From Ziziphus jujuba (Eukaryota; Streptophyta; Magnoliopsida; Rosales; Rhamnaceae): DNA of 64,000 nt. Both the position numbers and the translations under genes were made by a program. Positions 1 to 13,175 of this stretch are shown piece by piece (position 1 is the first letter of the stretch; each line of letters begins with the position of its first letter). The stretch spans positions 26,390,501 to 26,454,500 of the forward strand of contig NC_083383.1 in the NCBI RefSeq assembly GCF_031755915.1. Direction: 5' to 3'. The notes beneath the pieces are model-generated. The model searched no databases and was not told where the DNA came from. It was given only the letters and a program-made list of their open reading frames with translations.

Positions 1-480
1 AATTTTTTATATTGAAAAATCTAATAAAGAAGTGAATATTTTAAAGTTTGCAATTAAATTTTGACGTAAAATATGAGTTTTATTATATACTATCGTTAGA
101 TAATTCATTGATAAATATCTAGATTAAAAATGTATATATGCAAATCTAGTATATATTAATATTTCAACCATTAAAATAAAAATAATATTATAAATTCCCA
201 ATAACCTCCTGATTAATAAATATTACTATTGATTTATACTTAATCATATTTATTTTTTAAAAGAGTTTATTTACTCATATTATCAAAATGTAAAATGATT
301 TTGGATTTTGGGAATTTAGATGAGATTAGTGTAGTGTATATTTTAGTCAGCAATGCAAAATGGATTTTTGTCCAAACACCAATGCAACAATCAGCACCAC
401 AAAAATTCAGACAAATTTTTTTTTTTTTAATTTAATTTTGTTTTATTATTTTGTTAACGACACAGAAAAAGAGACGTTAT
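1..480. other. AT-rich upstream flank of the ABC1K gene
   Basis: No coding potential or known repeat is recognised. The segment is strongly AT-rich and ends in a T-run near 417-428. The final ~150 bases before the ATG at 622 become pyrimidine-rich (CTTCTTC repeats), typical of a plant 5'UTR, so the promoter of the kinase gene should lie here. I could not pick out a convincing TATA box. Confidence 0.5.
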
Positions 481-621
481 TTTAGAAATAACTCGTCAAA
501 CGAAGAAGCGAGCAAATACAGCACGACAAATCGTTTCCAAAGAATCTGAAAGAATTCCAGTTAAGCCGTACGTTCTCTCCGTTTTTCTCTTCATCGTCTC
601 GATTCCGAAGCCCCCAATCCC

Positions 622-1448
622 ATGCCAATACTCCTTCTTCTTCCTTCTTCTTGTTCTTCTTCAACTTCGTTTCCTTCGTTTCCCTCAGCCATTCACAAAT
701 TATCCAAACGCAGCTTCCAACCACAATCTCTGCCTTCTCTTATCCCTACCACCTCTCGCCTGCGTCGCCGCTCATTTTCCTCCCTTCGGTGCGCCACGCG
801 CCGGGAAGATGTAGACGTCGATGCCTTCACGGAGAAATCCGGCTACCTCTTCGAGCTCAGCTCCTCCGACGCCGACTCTTTGGCCGACTACGACGCCTCC
901 AAAATCGCCGCCATTTACAGGCGGAAGCCTTTCCTTGTTGTTCGCCGGCTGTTCCAAACTGGAACTACTTTCGGGAAATGGTTCGCGCTTCGCTACGTTG
1001 ATAGACTCATGGAACGCTCCGACCAGATGTTCCAGGTTAAAATAATAATAATAATAATAAATTAAAAAAATAAAAATGTTAGTTTATGAGTTTTTTTATT
1101 TTTTTATTTTTTATGATTTATTGTTGAGCAACAAGCTGAGGAGGAAGATTCTGTTTTGGATTTTGATCAGGTTAGAGCTGCAGAACTTCGGAAAATATTG
1201 GTGGAACTAGGCCCGGTAAGTCTCAGACTGAATTATATATCTGAAATATTGTTTATTTATTTTCTGAAAATATATATGTGAAATTAATATATTATGTACA
1301 ATATTATATAATTAGAGAAGTTAGCATAATATTATCAGGTAAAGAAAAAGAAAAAGTTTAGTACCAAAGGGCAATTATATAATTAAAAACGTTACTACAG
1401 TTTAGGGATTAACCAAGCAAATAATCCTTTTTCTTTTTGTTTTCTTTG

Positions 1449-1481
<33 letters not shown>

Positions 1482-4400
1482 TTGTTTGTAGTTTCTTCTA
1501 CAAGTTTTAAGTATCCTGGTAATTGTGTTTGTAGGCATATATCAAAATTGCTCAGGCAATCTCATCTCGAGCTGTAAGTTGATTGAGGCTCTGGCTCTGC
1601 ACTGTTGTTTTGTTTAGTTACTATTTTATTAATTATTACTTGTAGTATTAAATAATATTATGTTAGGGAGTAAATAGAAGACTCTAGTCTCAAATGGTCA
1701 CTTATGTGAGACCTTTTTGTAGGATTTGATACCACCGTCGTATTTGGATGAACTTTCACTATTGCAAGATCGAATATCTCCATTTTCCAATGAAATTGCT
1801 TTCAATACAATAGAAGTAGAACTTGGCTTAGCAATAGATGAGCTTTTCTCAGAGATTTCTCCTCAGCCTATTGCTGCAGCATCCCTGGGGCAGGTTTGTG
1901 TTCACATGTGCTCTTGATCTTACACATTTTATATTTATGCAGTTTATCTAACATTCTGTGGCTGTGCCCAAATTCATGTCAAGTCTCTCTCTAATGTTAG
2001 GTTTATCAAGCTAGGCTTCGCCGCAGTGGAAAGGTTGTTGCCGTCAAAGTGCAAAGGCCAGGAGTACGAGCTGCTATATCACTAGACATATTAATTTTGC
2101 GTTTTCTAGCAGGAGTAGCTAAGAAAGCAGGAAAATTGAACACTGATCTTCAGGTATTGTTGCGAAATGTAACCAGGCTTATCATTTCACCAAAATTTCT
2201 GTTACACTGGAAATGAGGATAGAAATATTTGCATCCTTCTGGTGACATGATAAGGCATTAATCGTGTTGTCCATTGTACTTTGGGTCTAGTGGTGAATGC
2301 TAAAATCCTATTAGTGTAACAGAGACATATTTATGTGTGTGGGGTAGGACAAATAATAGAAAGAGAAGGAGGAGATATAATTTGAATAAAGGAGAAGAGA
2401 GAAGAAGTGTATGTGGTGTATGATTGTGTGCTGCATGTTGTTGAATTATTTCTAACATCAAATTAGATGGTCACATATTGTACCTTTATATGCAGGCAGT
2501 TGTTGATGAATGGGCATCAAGTCTTTTTCGGGTATGTATGGATTTCCTTGTGCTTTTCTTCGTCTTCTTATTTTTTTGTGTTTTTGTTGTTCTGGCTTTT
2601 TTTCCAAGCATATGTTAAAACTGAAACAAAACTGAAAGATGAAGTGAAAAGATTTAATTATGGACATTTAGAGAAGTTCTCTTTCACTCTCATCATTGTG
2701 TTGCAATATCCTATACTTACTCATAATTAGAATCAAAATATTGGTGTCTTTGTTTTTCTTCATGCGATGGCAAAATTTGGAATGATAGCTTTTGAAATCT
2801 TTATGCCAAAAAAACTGCTTAGTTATTTGCATTCATTTCTAACGCATTCTTTTCCTCCCTTCCTACCAAATAACATTGAGTCTGTTATTCGATAATGTTT
2901 TTAATAGCGATTCCTTAACCTTGTGAAGAAGATTCACATTAAATATTACAATTCAAGGGTGTAGACAGCCTTTACCAAAAAACAAAAAGGTCATACAGAG
3001 TTAATCTACAATGCAAAATCACTTACAAGATTGTTGTTAATTAACTTCATGATTTTTAAATCAATTATATCAAATATGATCAATTATTTCCTTTTCATTT
3101 TTCTCTTTCAGCTCTTATATATGTATGTTTATTCATGTATACAATACAATAAAAGAGCATGATAAGTTGATAACTATGTGGCCTTTTGGATTTTGTGCTT
3201 TGTCGCTTGTGGATGTAGGTCAGTTGACCAAACCACATTAAATTTGTGTTCATCTCTTCGGCTTGCTTATTTGTCATGTTAAAACAACTTGAATGAGGTA
3301 TATTCTTAGTGCTTTAAATTGAATACAGGTAAATCACATTGAATGCAGGAGATGGATTACAGGAGAGAAGCAAAAAATGGTCTAAAGTTTAGGTAAGATA
3401 AGATTGAAAGGATTCTGTGAATTAACGAATTTTCTTGATTTTCATTACCATCTTTATCTGTATGGTTTTGTGATTCCTTTTGAGAGCCTGTCCCAACTTT
3501 TTCATTTCTGATTTTATTATATAGGAATAAAAATCAATTATTTAAATTTAAATTGTTTTGTTATCAAAAAGCTTTTTGATTAGAAGATTTAAGATTGTTA
3601 GTTGCCCTTTTAAACTTTAGGGTTTCTTTTATTTTCTAACAGCATTGGAGATTGTAATGGACAGTTGTTGATGAATAACATTTGAGTTTTCTCAATTTTT
3701 ACCTCAATTTCTTGGTATTCTATTTAATCACAAGATTATTGAGACCCTTGTTATTCTTTGAGTATTGTCTTTGTCTTTCTCATAACTTCCTGCTACGTCA
3801 GTTTCTCTTCCTCTTGCTTGTAAATTTGCTTCCTTCCTTTCTTCACAATTAAAAGATTATTTACCAAAATCCATTTGAAAGTGATGGTGATGTAATTCAA
3901 CATCTCTTAATTATGCTATTAGGTAGGCTTACATGTAGAAGGGGTGTTGACGATAGTATATGTTGTCTTAGCTTGATATTGCATAGCCTAGCTCCTAATA
4001 GCTTTATGGGATAAATGGCAACACAACATGGTATTAAAGCCCCATTATCTAAATGTTTGATGTGAGATGGGATTATAATGTTTAATGGTTAACTTAATAT
4101 GTTTAATTGAGCCTACCTCTTACCATTTTAAACTTTTGCGAACAATGGTAACTTAACATGTGACCTAGCTAGTCTTGTATTTGAATCAGTAATCTCCATT
4201 TCCATATGACGCAATAAGTATCAATATTTGAAAAGTAACAAACATGAATAACCAAATAAAGATATTGTACTTTATATTTGTAGTCAATATACAGCTGCTT
4301 GATCATTTAATTCTAACTTAAAAAACAATTTTTTTATTTTTGACCATGTAAGTCTTTAATTCTAGTCCCTCAACATTGGGATTCTTTGCCTTATTTTCTG

Positions 4401-7400
4401 GTTGTTCTAATTCTTTATCCTATCTATTTTATAAATTTCTGTTATTTATCATGTTAAATGTTTCATACTGAAATTAATCTTTCTATGGATGTTTGAACTA
4501 TGACCCACTATGGGCTAGAGCAGACAGCTATATGGCAATCTACCTGATGTTGTGGTGCCTGAAATGCATATGGAGTACACGACTCGTCAAGTCCTTATTA
4601 TGGATTGGGTAGAGGTAATTGGTATTTATCCTTGTGGAACATTCATTTCTGCTTTCAATACAATTTAGTAGGTAGAACAGCATCCATTGAATGATTGGCT
4701 AACGGATTTGCAAAACGCAATTTGAGATTCTTTCTTGTAACCAACTAAAAGGATAAGTTAGAAATTTTGTAAAAAGATCCTTTGGATATGCTGGGCATTG
4801 GCAGTCATGCATACAACTGTCAACTGCTATGCTACATATATGCTCCTATATGTAGTAACTTTTTACAGGTTGCACTTTAATACTCTTAATAATATTATAA
4901 TATAAAGGATGGTAGAAGTTGTTCTCTCTAAAATATGTTTCTTGGTTTGATTTTTTTGAATATGCAATGGATATATTGCTTATTATTATTATTTTTAATG
5001 TCACTGTAGGGAAAAAAGCTGTCAGAAATGAAGGATCTTTACTTGGTTGAGGTCAATCTCAAACTACTTGCAATGATGCATTTCTTGGAAATTATTTGTT
5101 ATAGATTTGATTGTTTGATGTGCTTTCTAACTGAGATATCTGCTTGGTGTTGGGACAGGTAGGGGTTTACTGCTCCTTCAACCAACTTCTGGAATATGGG
5201 TTCTACCATGCAGATCCACACCCTGGAAACCTTCTTCGTACAAATGATGGGAAACTTGCTTATCTAGGTATTCTTGTGTAGCTACTTCTGTTCTGTTCAG
5301 AGGTGGAGGGATAGAATCCAAGACAGATGAAGACTTTTGGGATATGAGAATTGTAAAGATAACAGCAGTCCCAAAAGCCTAAGATACCATTTTAAGTTAC
5401 CATCAAAACAAAATGTTTAAGCTCGTAGGAAGTGAACCTGACTACACATATTCAAGACTACACAGCAGCACACACTTAAGGTTATTGTTTTCTTTTTGAC
5501 ATAAAAAGAAAAATAATGAAAAGGAAATTCAAATGCTAAATTGTTTACCTATGATATCCTTGATTTGTTCATCCTTTGGTGTGTGTACTTTTTATTTTCT
5601 TTTCATTTCCAAGTTGAAAGTGGTTTAGGATGTCACTTCTCCAGGGTTGTGCTTTTTTAGGTTTTCTGCTTGTTGATGTTGAGTTTTATTTATAGTGTAT
5701 TTGTGTGTGCCACATCTTATATAGGCGTAGAATTGTCCCTATATGTTTGTAATTCCATTTTAATTGTGTTTATGGTTTTGAAAAGTTTGCAAATGACAGG
5801 TATTATCTTCTAGATAGTGTATATTATTGGTATCTCATAAAGTCCTCTAATAAAATGACACATAGATGCTACCATGTTACAAATATCCTTTAAATCAAAT
5901 TATTATTTACTTCTAGTAAGTTACCACAGTTCAAAAGCTTAAGCTGATAGATAGTAGGCTTATCTTGTATATGAAACTTATAAAATTTACAAAGGACTAA
6001 GATTAGGTCTTACATGTGCAAAACAATTAATTAACACAAATGGAATTAGTAAGATTCGAACGCAATACCTAGATAAGTAGGTTAATATCAAGTTAATTAC
6101 CCATCTCAAAATCGTAAGCTGATAAGAAATAGGGTCAACTATTTATATCGAGCTAACAAGAAAATGACTCCTCTGTCAATCTTTCATAAATTGGTAAGGA
6201 ATTAGGGCTTATCTCTTGAGTGTTCTATGAAAGCCTTCAAACCTGGGATTGTTGGACAGATTACTTGAATCTTCTGTATTAATATACATTTATGTAGCAT
6301 GCAGAATTAACTTCTTATATCTTGCACCCACAGATTTTGGTATGATGGGTGAATTTAAACAAGAATTCCGTGATGGGTTCATTGAAGCTTGTCTCCATCT
6401 TGTAAATCGTGATTTCGATGCATTGTCTAAGGACTTTGTCACACTTGGGTATTGTGTTTCCTCATCTACCCTACAATGTCTGAGAAGTCTGCTCATTGAC
6501 ATCGGTATTTACTTGGCTTGCTTTTTGACAAAAACTTCAGGCTTCTTCCACCAACTGCGGATAAAGAAGCTGTAACAAAGGCTTTGACAGGTTTTACATG
6601 AAGCCTTGGATTTTGACTTCCTTCTTTTGAGAGTATCCTTTTGCTGTTTGTAGTGACATGTACATTTTTTGCCTGTAGGTGTCTTCCAAAATGCTGTTGC
6701 CAAAGGAGTTCGCAATATTAGTTTTGGAGACCTTTTAGGCGATTTAGGAATCACCATGTAAAGCTGTTCTCTTTTTACACTTTGATCTATATAACGAATG
6801 TATGTTATATATTTATGTTGGTGTTGATGCAGTATTCTACCTCGCTTTTTTAATTTTTCTTTGTGGTAAATGTGTATCTTGCTGTGTCAAGATAAAATGC
6901 TGGTATTGTATTGGATGTAATGCATCAAAGTGGTAAATGCTAGTATTGCAATATTGACTGAACACATTTTAATAACGTGATAAGCAAAAAATGAACTTAT
7001 GGAATATAAGATAATGAAAATAGCAATATAAGGCACAGATTATGGTTATTTCTTTAGAGCTACCATTTGCTGACTTTTATCTTTTCAGTTTGTAAGCGGG
7101 TTCCTGAAATCTACTCATACTGTCACTAAAATTGTTCAGTCTCAAGCTTTATTTGATATTGTTCTCAATGAGTCGTTTGATAGTGTTTCCATTTGTTTCT
7201 GCAGGTATAAGTTCAAGTTTAGAATACCTTCATATTTTTCTCTTGTCATTCGAAGGTAGTCATATGTTTCTGATAAATCCAATGGATCTTTTGTAGTCCT
7301 AAATTACCAATCATAATGTCTAATCTCTAAGCTTATGAAAATTGTTAGCAACATTTGTCAGCCCTTCTTTTAGCATTATTTGCTAGAATTATTTACTTGA

Positions 7401-10400
7401 AATTATTGTTGTCCATTTTGTGATTCTCAGTCTTGCTGTATTGGAGGGAATTGCAGTCAGTCTTAATCCAGATTATAAAGTTTTGGGTAGTACATATCCA
7501 TGGATTGCTAGAAAAGTACTAACTGATAGCTCGCCCAAGCTGAAATCGTCATTGCAATCGCTTCTTTATAAGGCAAAATCATGACTACGTTTCTTTAAAT
7601 GTTTTTTCCTCTTTTATTATGCGAGTTTCATAGTGTAATCATTTTGAGTTTGTTTTGATAATTTTGAATCTGTTTGTGTATTTATACTTTCTTATACAAA
7701 GATCTTGAGTCCTAGTTCATGTTTCTTCAGGAAGGTGTTTTCAGAATTGATCGTCTTGAATCTCTTCTACAAGAGGTGGGATTTTCCTTCCTTTCTTTCT
7801 ATCTAATATTATTTTCCTATTGTCACTTTTGACTTGCACATCAACATTTACTGTTTATAATTAGGTAATATGTCCTTTGGCCTTCTGTAGCTATTGCTTC
7901 TTGTTTTTGTAAAAGCTCTTCCATAAATTTACTTATGTAGTTTGTTTTATTTTTAAGTACCTTATTGCTTAAGAGTGGCTGTTGTTGAAGTTTTGAAACA
8001 AGTTTCTTAGGACTGAAATGGGCATTCATTCTTGGATTCTATTGTGCGCTTTTGGCATTGTCAATTGATATGTTACAAAGAGTCAGTTCTACCCATAGCC
8101 TGCCCTTTTTTGATGTTGGAATTATTTTATGAAAATTGTTCTAGTCATAACCCCTTTTGTGTTGGGAGCTGGAGCATCATTGTGGAGCGATTTTTTTTTT
8201 TTTTTTTTTTCACCTTTCTTTATTTTGTAACATCAAGTAGAGTAGTAAATATGACAGTTGGCCGTGGTTGACTTACATTACAACTCATATTGACCAAGGT
8301 TGTATCTCCTTTGATCAACGGTGTAATTGACAATGGTCAAAGATCCTTTTCTGGCATGAAATCTAGCATTCTATGACCTAACTCAAAAAAAATTATTGAA
8401 AAACTGAATTAGGGTTCAGCCATGTTCACAAGGAATGCTGATATAAGTTTATTATTTCTTACCATCCGTGGTTACAGGGATTTCTCTTCCTCGAAGCTAT
8501 GTTTTAGTTTGTGCCATCTCATTAGCTATGGTTCTATACACTCTTGAACTCAGCCAGAAGAAAAGTTTTGTGCTTTTCTTGTTAAAAGATTAAAGAGCAC
8601 AAGAATTGAAAATGTAGTTTGGACTGCTGATGATTTTTTATTATAGATAATTCGTGCAAACTACTTACTTGATGCCAACTTAGATTGGAAGCTATAGACA
8701 CTTGATATAGCTTAAAAGGAAGACTAGTTTTGTATTTTGGAGGGGGGATATAGTAGTAAAGCCTTTTAAAGAGTATTTGGTTTCTTGGTAAAGTTTTTGT
8801 TGAAGGTAAACCTAAAGGGGGTTTGCGGTGAGTAAGTTGAAAGAAAAATAGTGCCTTTCTAGGCAAATATTTGTGGAGATTCCTTTGAAGGAGGGATCCT
8901 TATAGTATTAGATTCATATACATAGAACTTCCTCTTAACTATTAATCTTATTGTATATGGTAACTTAACAAGAAGATATCGAAGCCTGCACGTCTAACTG
9001 TTCTTTTGTTGAAAGTTTTCTAGAAATATTAAGTAGAAGGGTAGAAAGCAAATTGTCCATGCATTAGTCATTTATGATAGTTAGAGCCTAACTATATACC
9101 CGTAGGTAAAGGAAGATTTGAAATTCTGTAAGAGAAGGTTAACATGCTGCAGATGGCAAGGCTAATTCTTTAAACAGATATACCACATCCTTCAACAAAA
9201 ATAGTGTTGAGTAATACTGGAGAACCATTGTTTTATTTTAGTTTTTGTCTGTGTTTATGTGACCTTTGAATATTCCTTGATGACTTATTATATATTTCCC
9301 ACTTTCCTGTTGTATTAGATAGTCTGGATAACCAATTTTCTGATGCTTACCTTGTCTCTTGCTTTCTTGTCATAGCCTATCACTTCCATGTATTAAGAAT
9401 TCCTATTTACTCTTATGGCAGTCACTTCGCGCCAGAACTGAGAGGGCCTTGGTTAGTAAGCAAGATGGAGATGCTAATTCCAGGGTGGTTATGAAGCAAA
9501 TGCTCTCCTTTATGTTAACTGACAAGGTATGGATTTACACGTGTATGTATAACTTTGTATATGTTGACCATATCATGAAATTAACCTTATATCTTCGATT
9601 TTTCAATGATGAAAAATTTCAGGGTGCATTTGTGAGGGATATACTTCTTCAAGAGTTTGCTAAGGTAGAATCATTGTAAACACAATAGACAAATATTAGT
9701 AGGAGTCTAACTTGAGTGCACATAAGTACAACCAATTCACGAAATTGCGTTTTATATTGCTAATGATATTGCCTCGCTATGTTATCACTTTTTTTCTCCT
9801 TTCTTTTTTCTTTTTCTCTCTCTCTTTCACTACATTAAATTTCCCTCTGCCACTGCTTACAGGGATTGGATGCGTTTGGGCTGGCGACCTTGGATTCTGT
9901 ATCGTCTATGGCTTTTGCAGGCTTACCCTTCCTTGGTACATTGTCGTTCACAACAATGACTGATGAAGACAAAAACAACTTGAGGACCTTGTATCGCCTT
10001 ATTCTTTTGTTCTCGAAGCTTCAAAGCAGTGAAAACTCCAGCAGGGTAAGAGCTTAAACTTGTTTTACTGCTCTTAAACTTGTTTTACATTGTGATTATA
10101 TGGAAAGGTGGAGTGAGAGGGAAGAAAGACATGAAACTTGATTTAGTTTTTGAGTTAATCAAAGTGTGCTTTAATAGTCACAGGAAAAAAATAAAAAATA
10201 AAAAATAAAAATAAATAAAAAAGAAAAATAAAAGGAATGTTTTAATGTTTTCCTGGAGCAGCTTTTCAAACTCTTTTGATGTGTGGAATTATCATTAACT
10301 AGCTTGTTGTTAATCCTAAATCAATAAAACGTTGATGCTTTAAATGACTGCAAATCGTTTGTAGGACTATGATTTAAGTTTCTATCAATCAGCTGTCATA

Positions 10401-11707
10401 GATTGATAAGTAGCTTGAGTCAAGGTGATAAATAGCTTGTTTTGAGAATGGTGTTGCCAGTTCTTTGTCCGCTTGTAAGTTATCTTATGGGTTAAAAGAT
10501 TGTAGTGTAGATGGTCTATGTTTTTTGACAGCTGCTAATAAGTTTTGTTGATTTTATATGAAATACTTGGGATCAACTTGAAAACCCACTATGTTTTTAT
10601 GGGTTTAACAGATTGATTTGCGACGTGGAACCCATAGAGCCCTATAGTTCTCTAAGCCAGTCCAATAAAGGAGAACAAAATCAATAAGATAATATGTTAA
10701 AACTGGTTCCTTTGATAGTCCAGTTTGCAATGACTCTGTTCAAGGCGTGGTGCTTAAATCCCCCTCCCAATTTATCACCCAAAATAAAAAAAATAAAAAG
10801 AAGAAGAAGAAGTTAAAACTGACATCTAATTAATTATACTACCTGATAAGAGTGGAAGGTCTATTAAGCTTGAAACTGAAATTTAGTTGATTTGTCCAAT
10901 TGTCATGTTATGTGGATATCTTTATCTGCTTTGCCTGAAATATCATCTGCTGTGGGGGTGAATTGCATTGAATACATAATATTTTTTTCATTCAGCTTAC
11001 AGAATTTTAATTAAGCTCATGCCGTCAAAATGGCTTATAATCTTTTATGCCACAGTTAAAACTAATTTATCTCCTATTTTCTTGTAGGGAGGTAGGGAGG
11101 TTATTCCGCAGATCAATCAGACAACAAACATAGAGGAAGTATCATTGGTATTTAATCGACTAGCCTCTGTTGAAGAAATTCTACCTATACTTTCTGTAAT
11201 TCCTGAGGTAAAAATCATATTATATTTTAATGCAGATCAATGTTTTTATATTCTAATTCATGCACACGACAAACATTTATTTGTGCATACGTATTTGAAC
11301 TCGAATGCTAGAATGATAACTGTAGTACTAAAATACTATTTATGAATCACTGTGTGTAAATGTAATTATGGGTCATTTTAGTTATGCTCCGTTCTTTGTA
11401 TCAAAAGTGACATGTTGAACTGTGAAGCTTCTTTCGCCATAATTCACATTCATTATTCCAATCTAACTGAAACTCCCCAAATATTCACTCTGTGTTCATA
11501 GCATTTCGTGAAGTTTCTGTTTAATTGCATCTATATAAGAAGCCTCTCTTGTCGTTTCCTCTTCAATATTCTTGCTGATTAAGAAACCTCTTAATTTGGC
11601 AGCTCCCACCAGAATCACAACAGCAGTTACTTACTCTGCCAGCTGATTTGTCCGGACGGTTAATTTCCCGTGTTGCTGCAAGAACTATTCGAAGAATCAT
11701 TTTGTGA
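622..11707 (+). CDS. ABC1K5: ABC1-like (aarF/UbiB) protein kinase, chloroplast, ABC1K5 type
   Basis: Atypical ABC1/ADCK-family kinase, predicted plastid (plastoglobule/thylakoid). Hand-spliced exons: 622-1035, 1129-1215, 1535-1573, 1723-1893, 2001-2153, 2496-2531, 3349-3392, 4524-4614, 5010-5051, 5159-5267, 6334-6448, 6541-6590, 6679-6757, 7205-7255, 7431-7572, 7731-7775, 9422-9526, 9623-9664, 9863-10045, 11088-11207 and 11603-11707. This gives 740 aa in one open frame, slightly longer than the ~690 aa I recall for Arabidopsis At1g71810, which it matches best. Residues 1-60 are Ser/Arg-rich with few acids, like a transit peptide. ABC1 signatures: KIAQ at 171-174 (a variant of the family KxGQ motif), Ala-rich loop AAAS at 231-234, VAVK with Lys253, catalytic HADPHPGN at 376-383, and DFG at 396-398. 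All introns are GT-AG except the one at 7573-7730, which starts with GC. Substrate unknown; members are linked to prenylquinone and carotenoid homeostasis. A poly-A signal candidate (AATAAA) lies at 12112. Converges with CSTF64. Confidence 0.92.
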
Positions 11708-13175
11708 GGGATAAATGTAATTTAGAAGCCAGTAAATGCAGCTACTTTTTGGATCTCCCTGCCTGTTCCCAATTTACACAATATCTCAGGACACAAATAG
11801 GTTCCATCTTTCATTTTTAACATTGAGAAAGGATTTTTCTTCTATAAAATGCATTTTTATTTTCTGGTCCTCATTCAGTTTCCTTAATAGTTGGAATTAT
11901 CGAACTGTTTACAGTCTTATAACAGTGCCAGATATCAGAAACTGTCCAGAATTTGCATCTATTACTAATACCTGAATTGGCTTGCTGTCCTACTCAAGCT
12001 TTAATATAGCAAATTTTTATCATGTTCCTGGCTGCGTTTTTTTAAAAAAAAAAAAAAATTAACGCTAAAAGAATGGAGTGATTGATTTTGTTTTTTCTTC
12101 CCCTGCTTGACAATAAACCTCCTGAAGGACTGGTTTCAAGTTGCAGGAGCCTTAGAAAATCTGAGTTAGGAATCAGGCTGAATATTGAACTGTCTAATCA
12201 ATCTTCTAGTCAAATATGAGAGGGGGAGGAAAAGTAAAAATAAAAATAAAAATCCTTATTTCGGAAATTGGAACCGCAAGAAGAAAGAATTGAGGGGGAA
12301 AGAAAAGGATTTATTTTACTTTTTATTTTCGGTATACTTCATGGTAATACAACAACAATAATTATAAAATAATTGATAGGCATGGAGCACGTAGATTCTA
12401 TCATATCAAGTTTGATGCAGAGTGCTACAAAAAGAGAATGTAACAACACAAAATACAAGCATATTAGGAACATATTTACGTGGCAAATGGGAAAAAAAAA
12501 AAAATCTCAATTAATGAATTAATTTTAAAAAGGGATAAATGACCTTTAGAATAACCTTTAGGACTTGTTACGTCATTAAATTCTCAATAAATCAAAATCT
12601 TTTATATAAAATCGAAATAACTCCAATCAAATGACACTTTTATCCAGGACCTTGACAAAAATTAATAGTACAAGATCGTTTTGTAACCGGTGATATGGAC
12701 CTCGATTTTCACCAACTTATATGGCCAAACCCACATGCTTAATAACATAAATGATGGCCTGATGTAAGAGAAATCTGCAGTCTCGTTTTATTTTATCTCA
12801 CACAAATAAGACATTGTAGGAGTCAAAAAAGGATAAACAAAAGATGATTTCCCAAAGTGATGATTCTAAGAAAAATCCTATGAGAAGAAATTTTAAATGT
12901 CACAACAAAGAAGTGGATCGCACAAAATTTTCCTATTCCTCTAACCCATTTATCCGACTACGCTAATCACATACTCGTAAACACTAAAATGAACACAATG
13001 GTGCTCATATTTCAGATCCTTATTTGGATCATTTCTTAACATTAATTTTACAAGCAATTGGAATGGATTGAAAGAATAGTAAGCTTCGTTCTTCCAAAGA
13101 ACAGATTGAAGCCTGCAACGCTGTACGTTGGGTTGTTTTCTGACCGACTAAAGAATGTTCTTGCGTGACTACATG
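11708..13175. other. Convergent 3' intergenic region between ABC1K5 and CSTF64
   Basis: Holds the 3'UTRs of both converging genes. The probable poly-A signal of the kinase gene is AATAAA at 12112-12117. Possible signals on the minus strand (TTTATT in the plus text) occur near 12309. Poly-A/T runs and AAAAT-type simple sequence are present near 12040 and 12235. I see no gene or recognisable transposon. Confidence 0.5.

Noticed and set aside
3900..4160. Possible retroelement-derived fragment (TGGTATTAAAGCCCC) in an ABC1K5 intron
   Set aside because: The resemblance to LTR-type sequence is short, and no paired repeat or ends were found.
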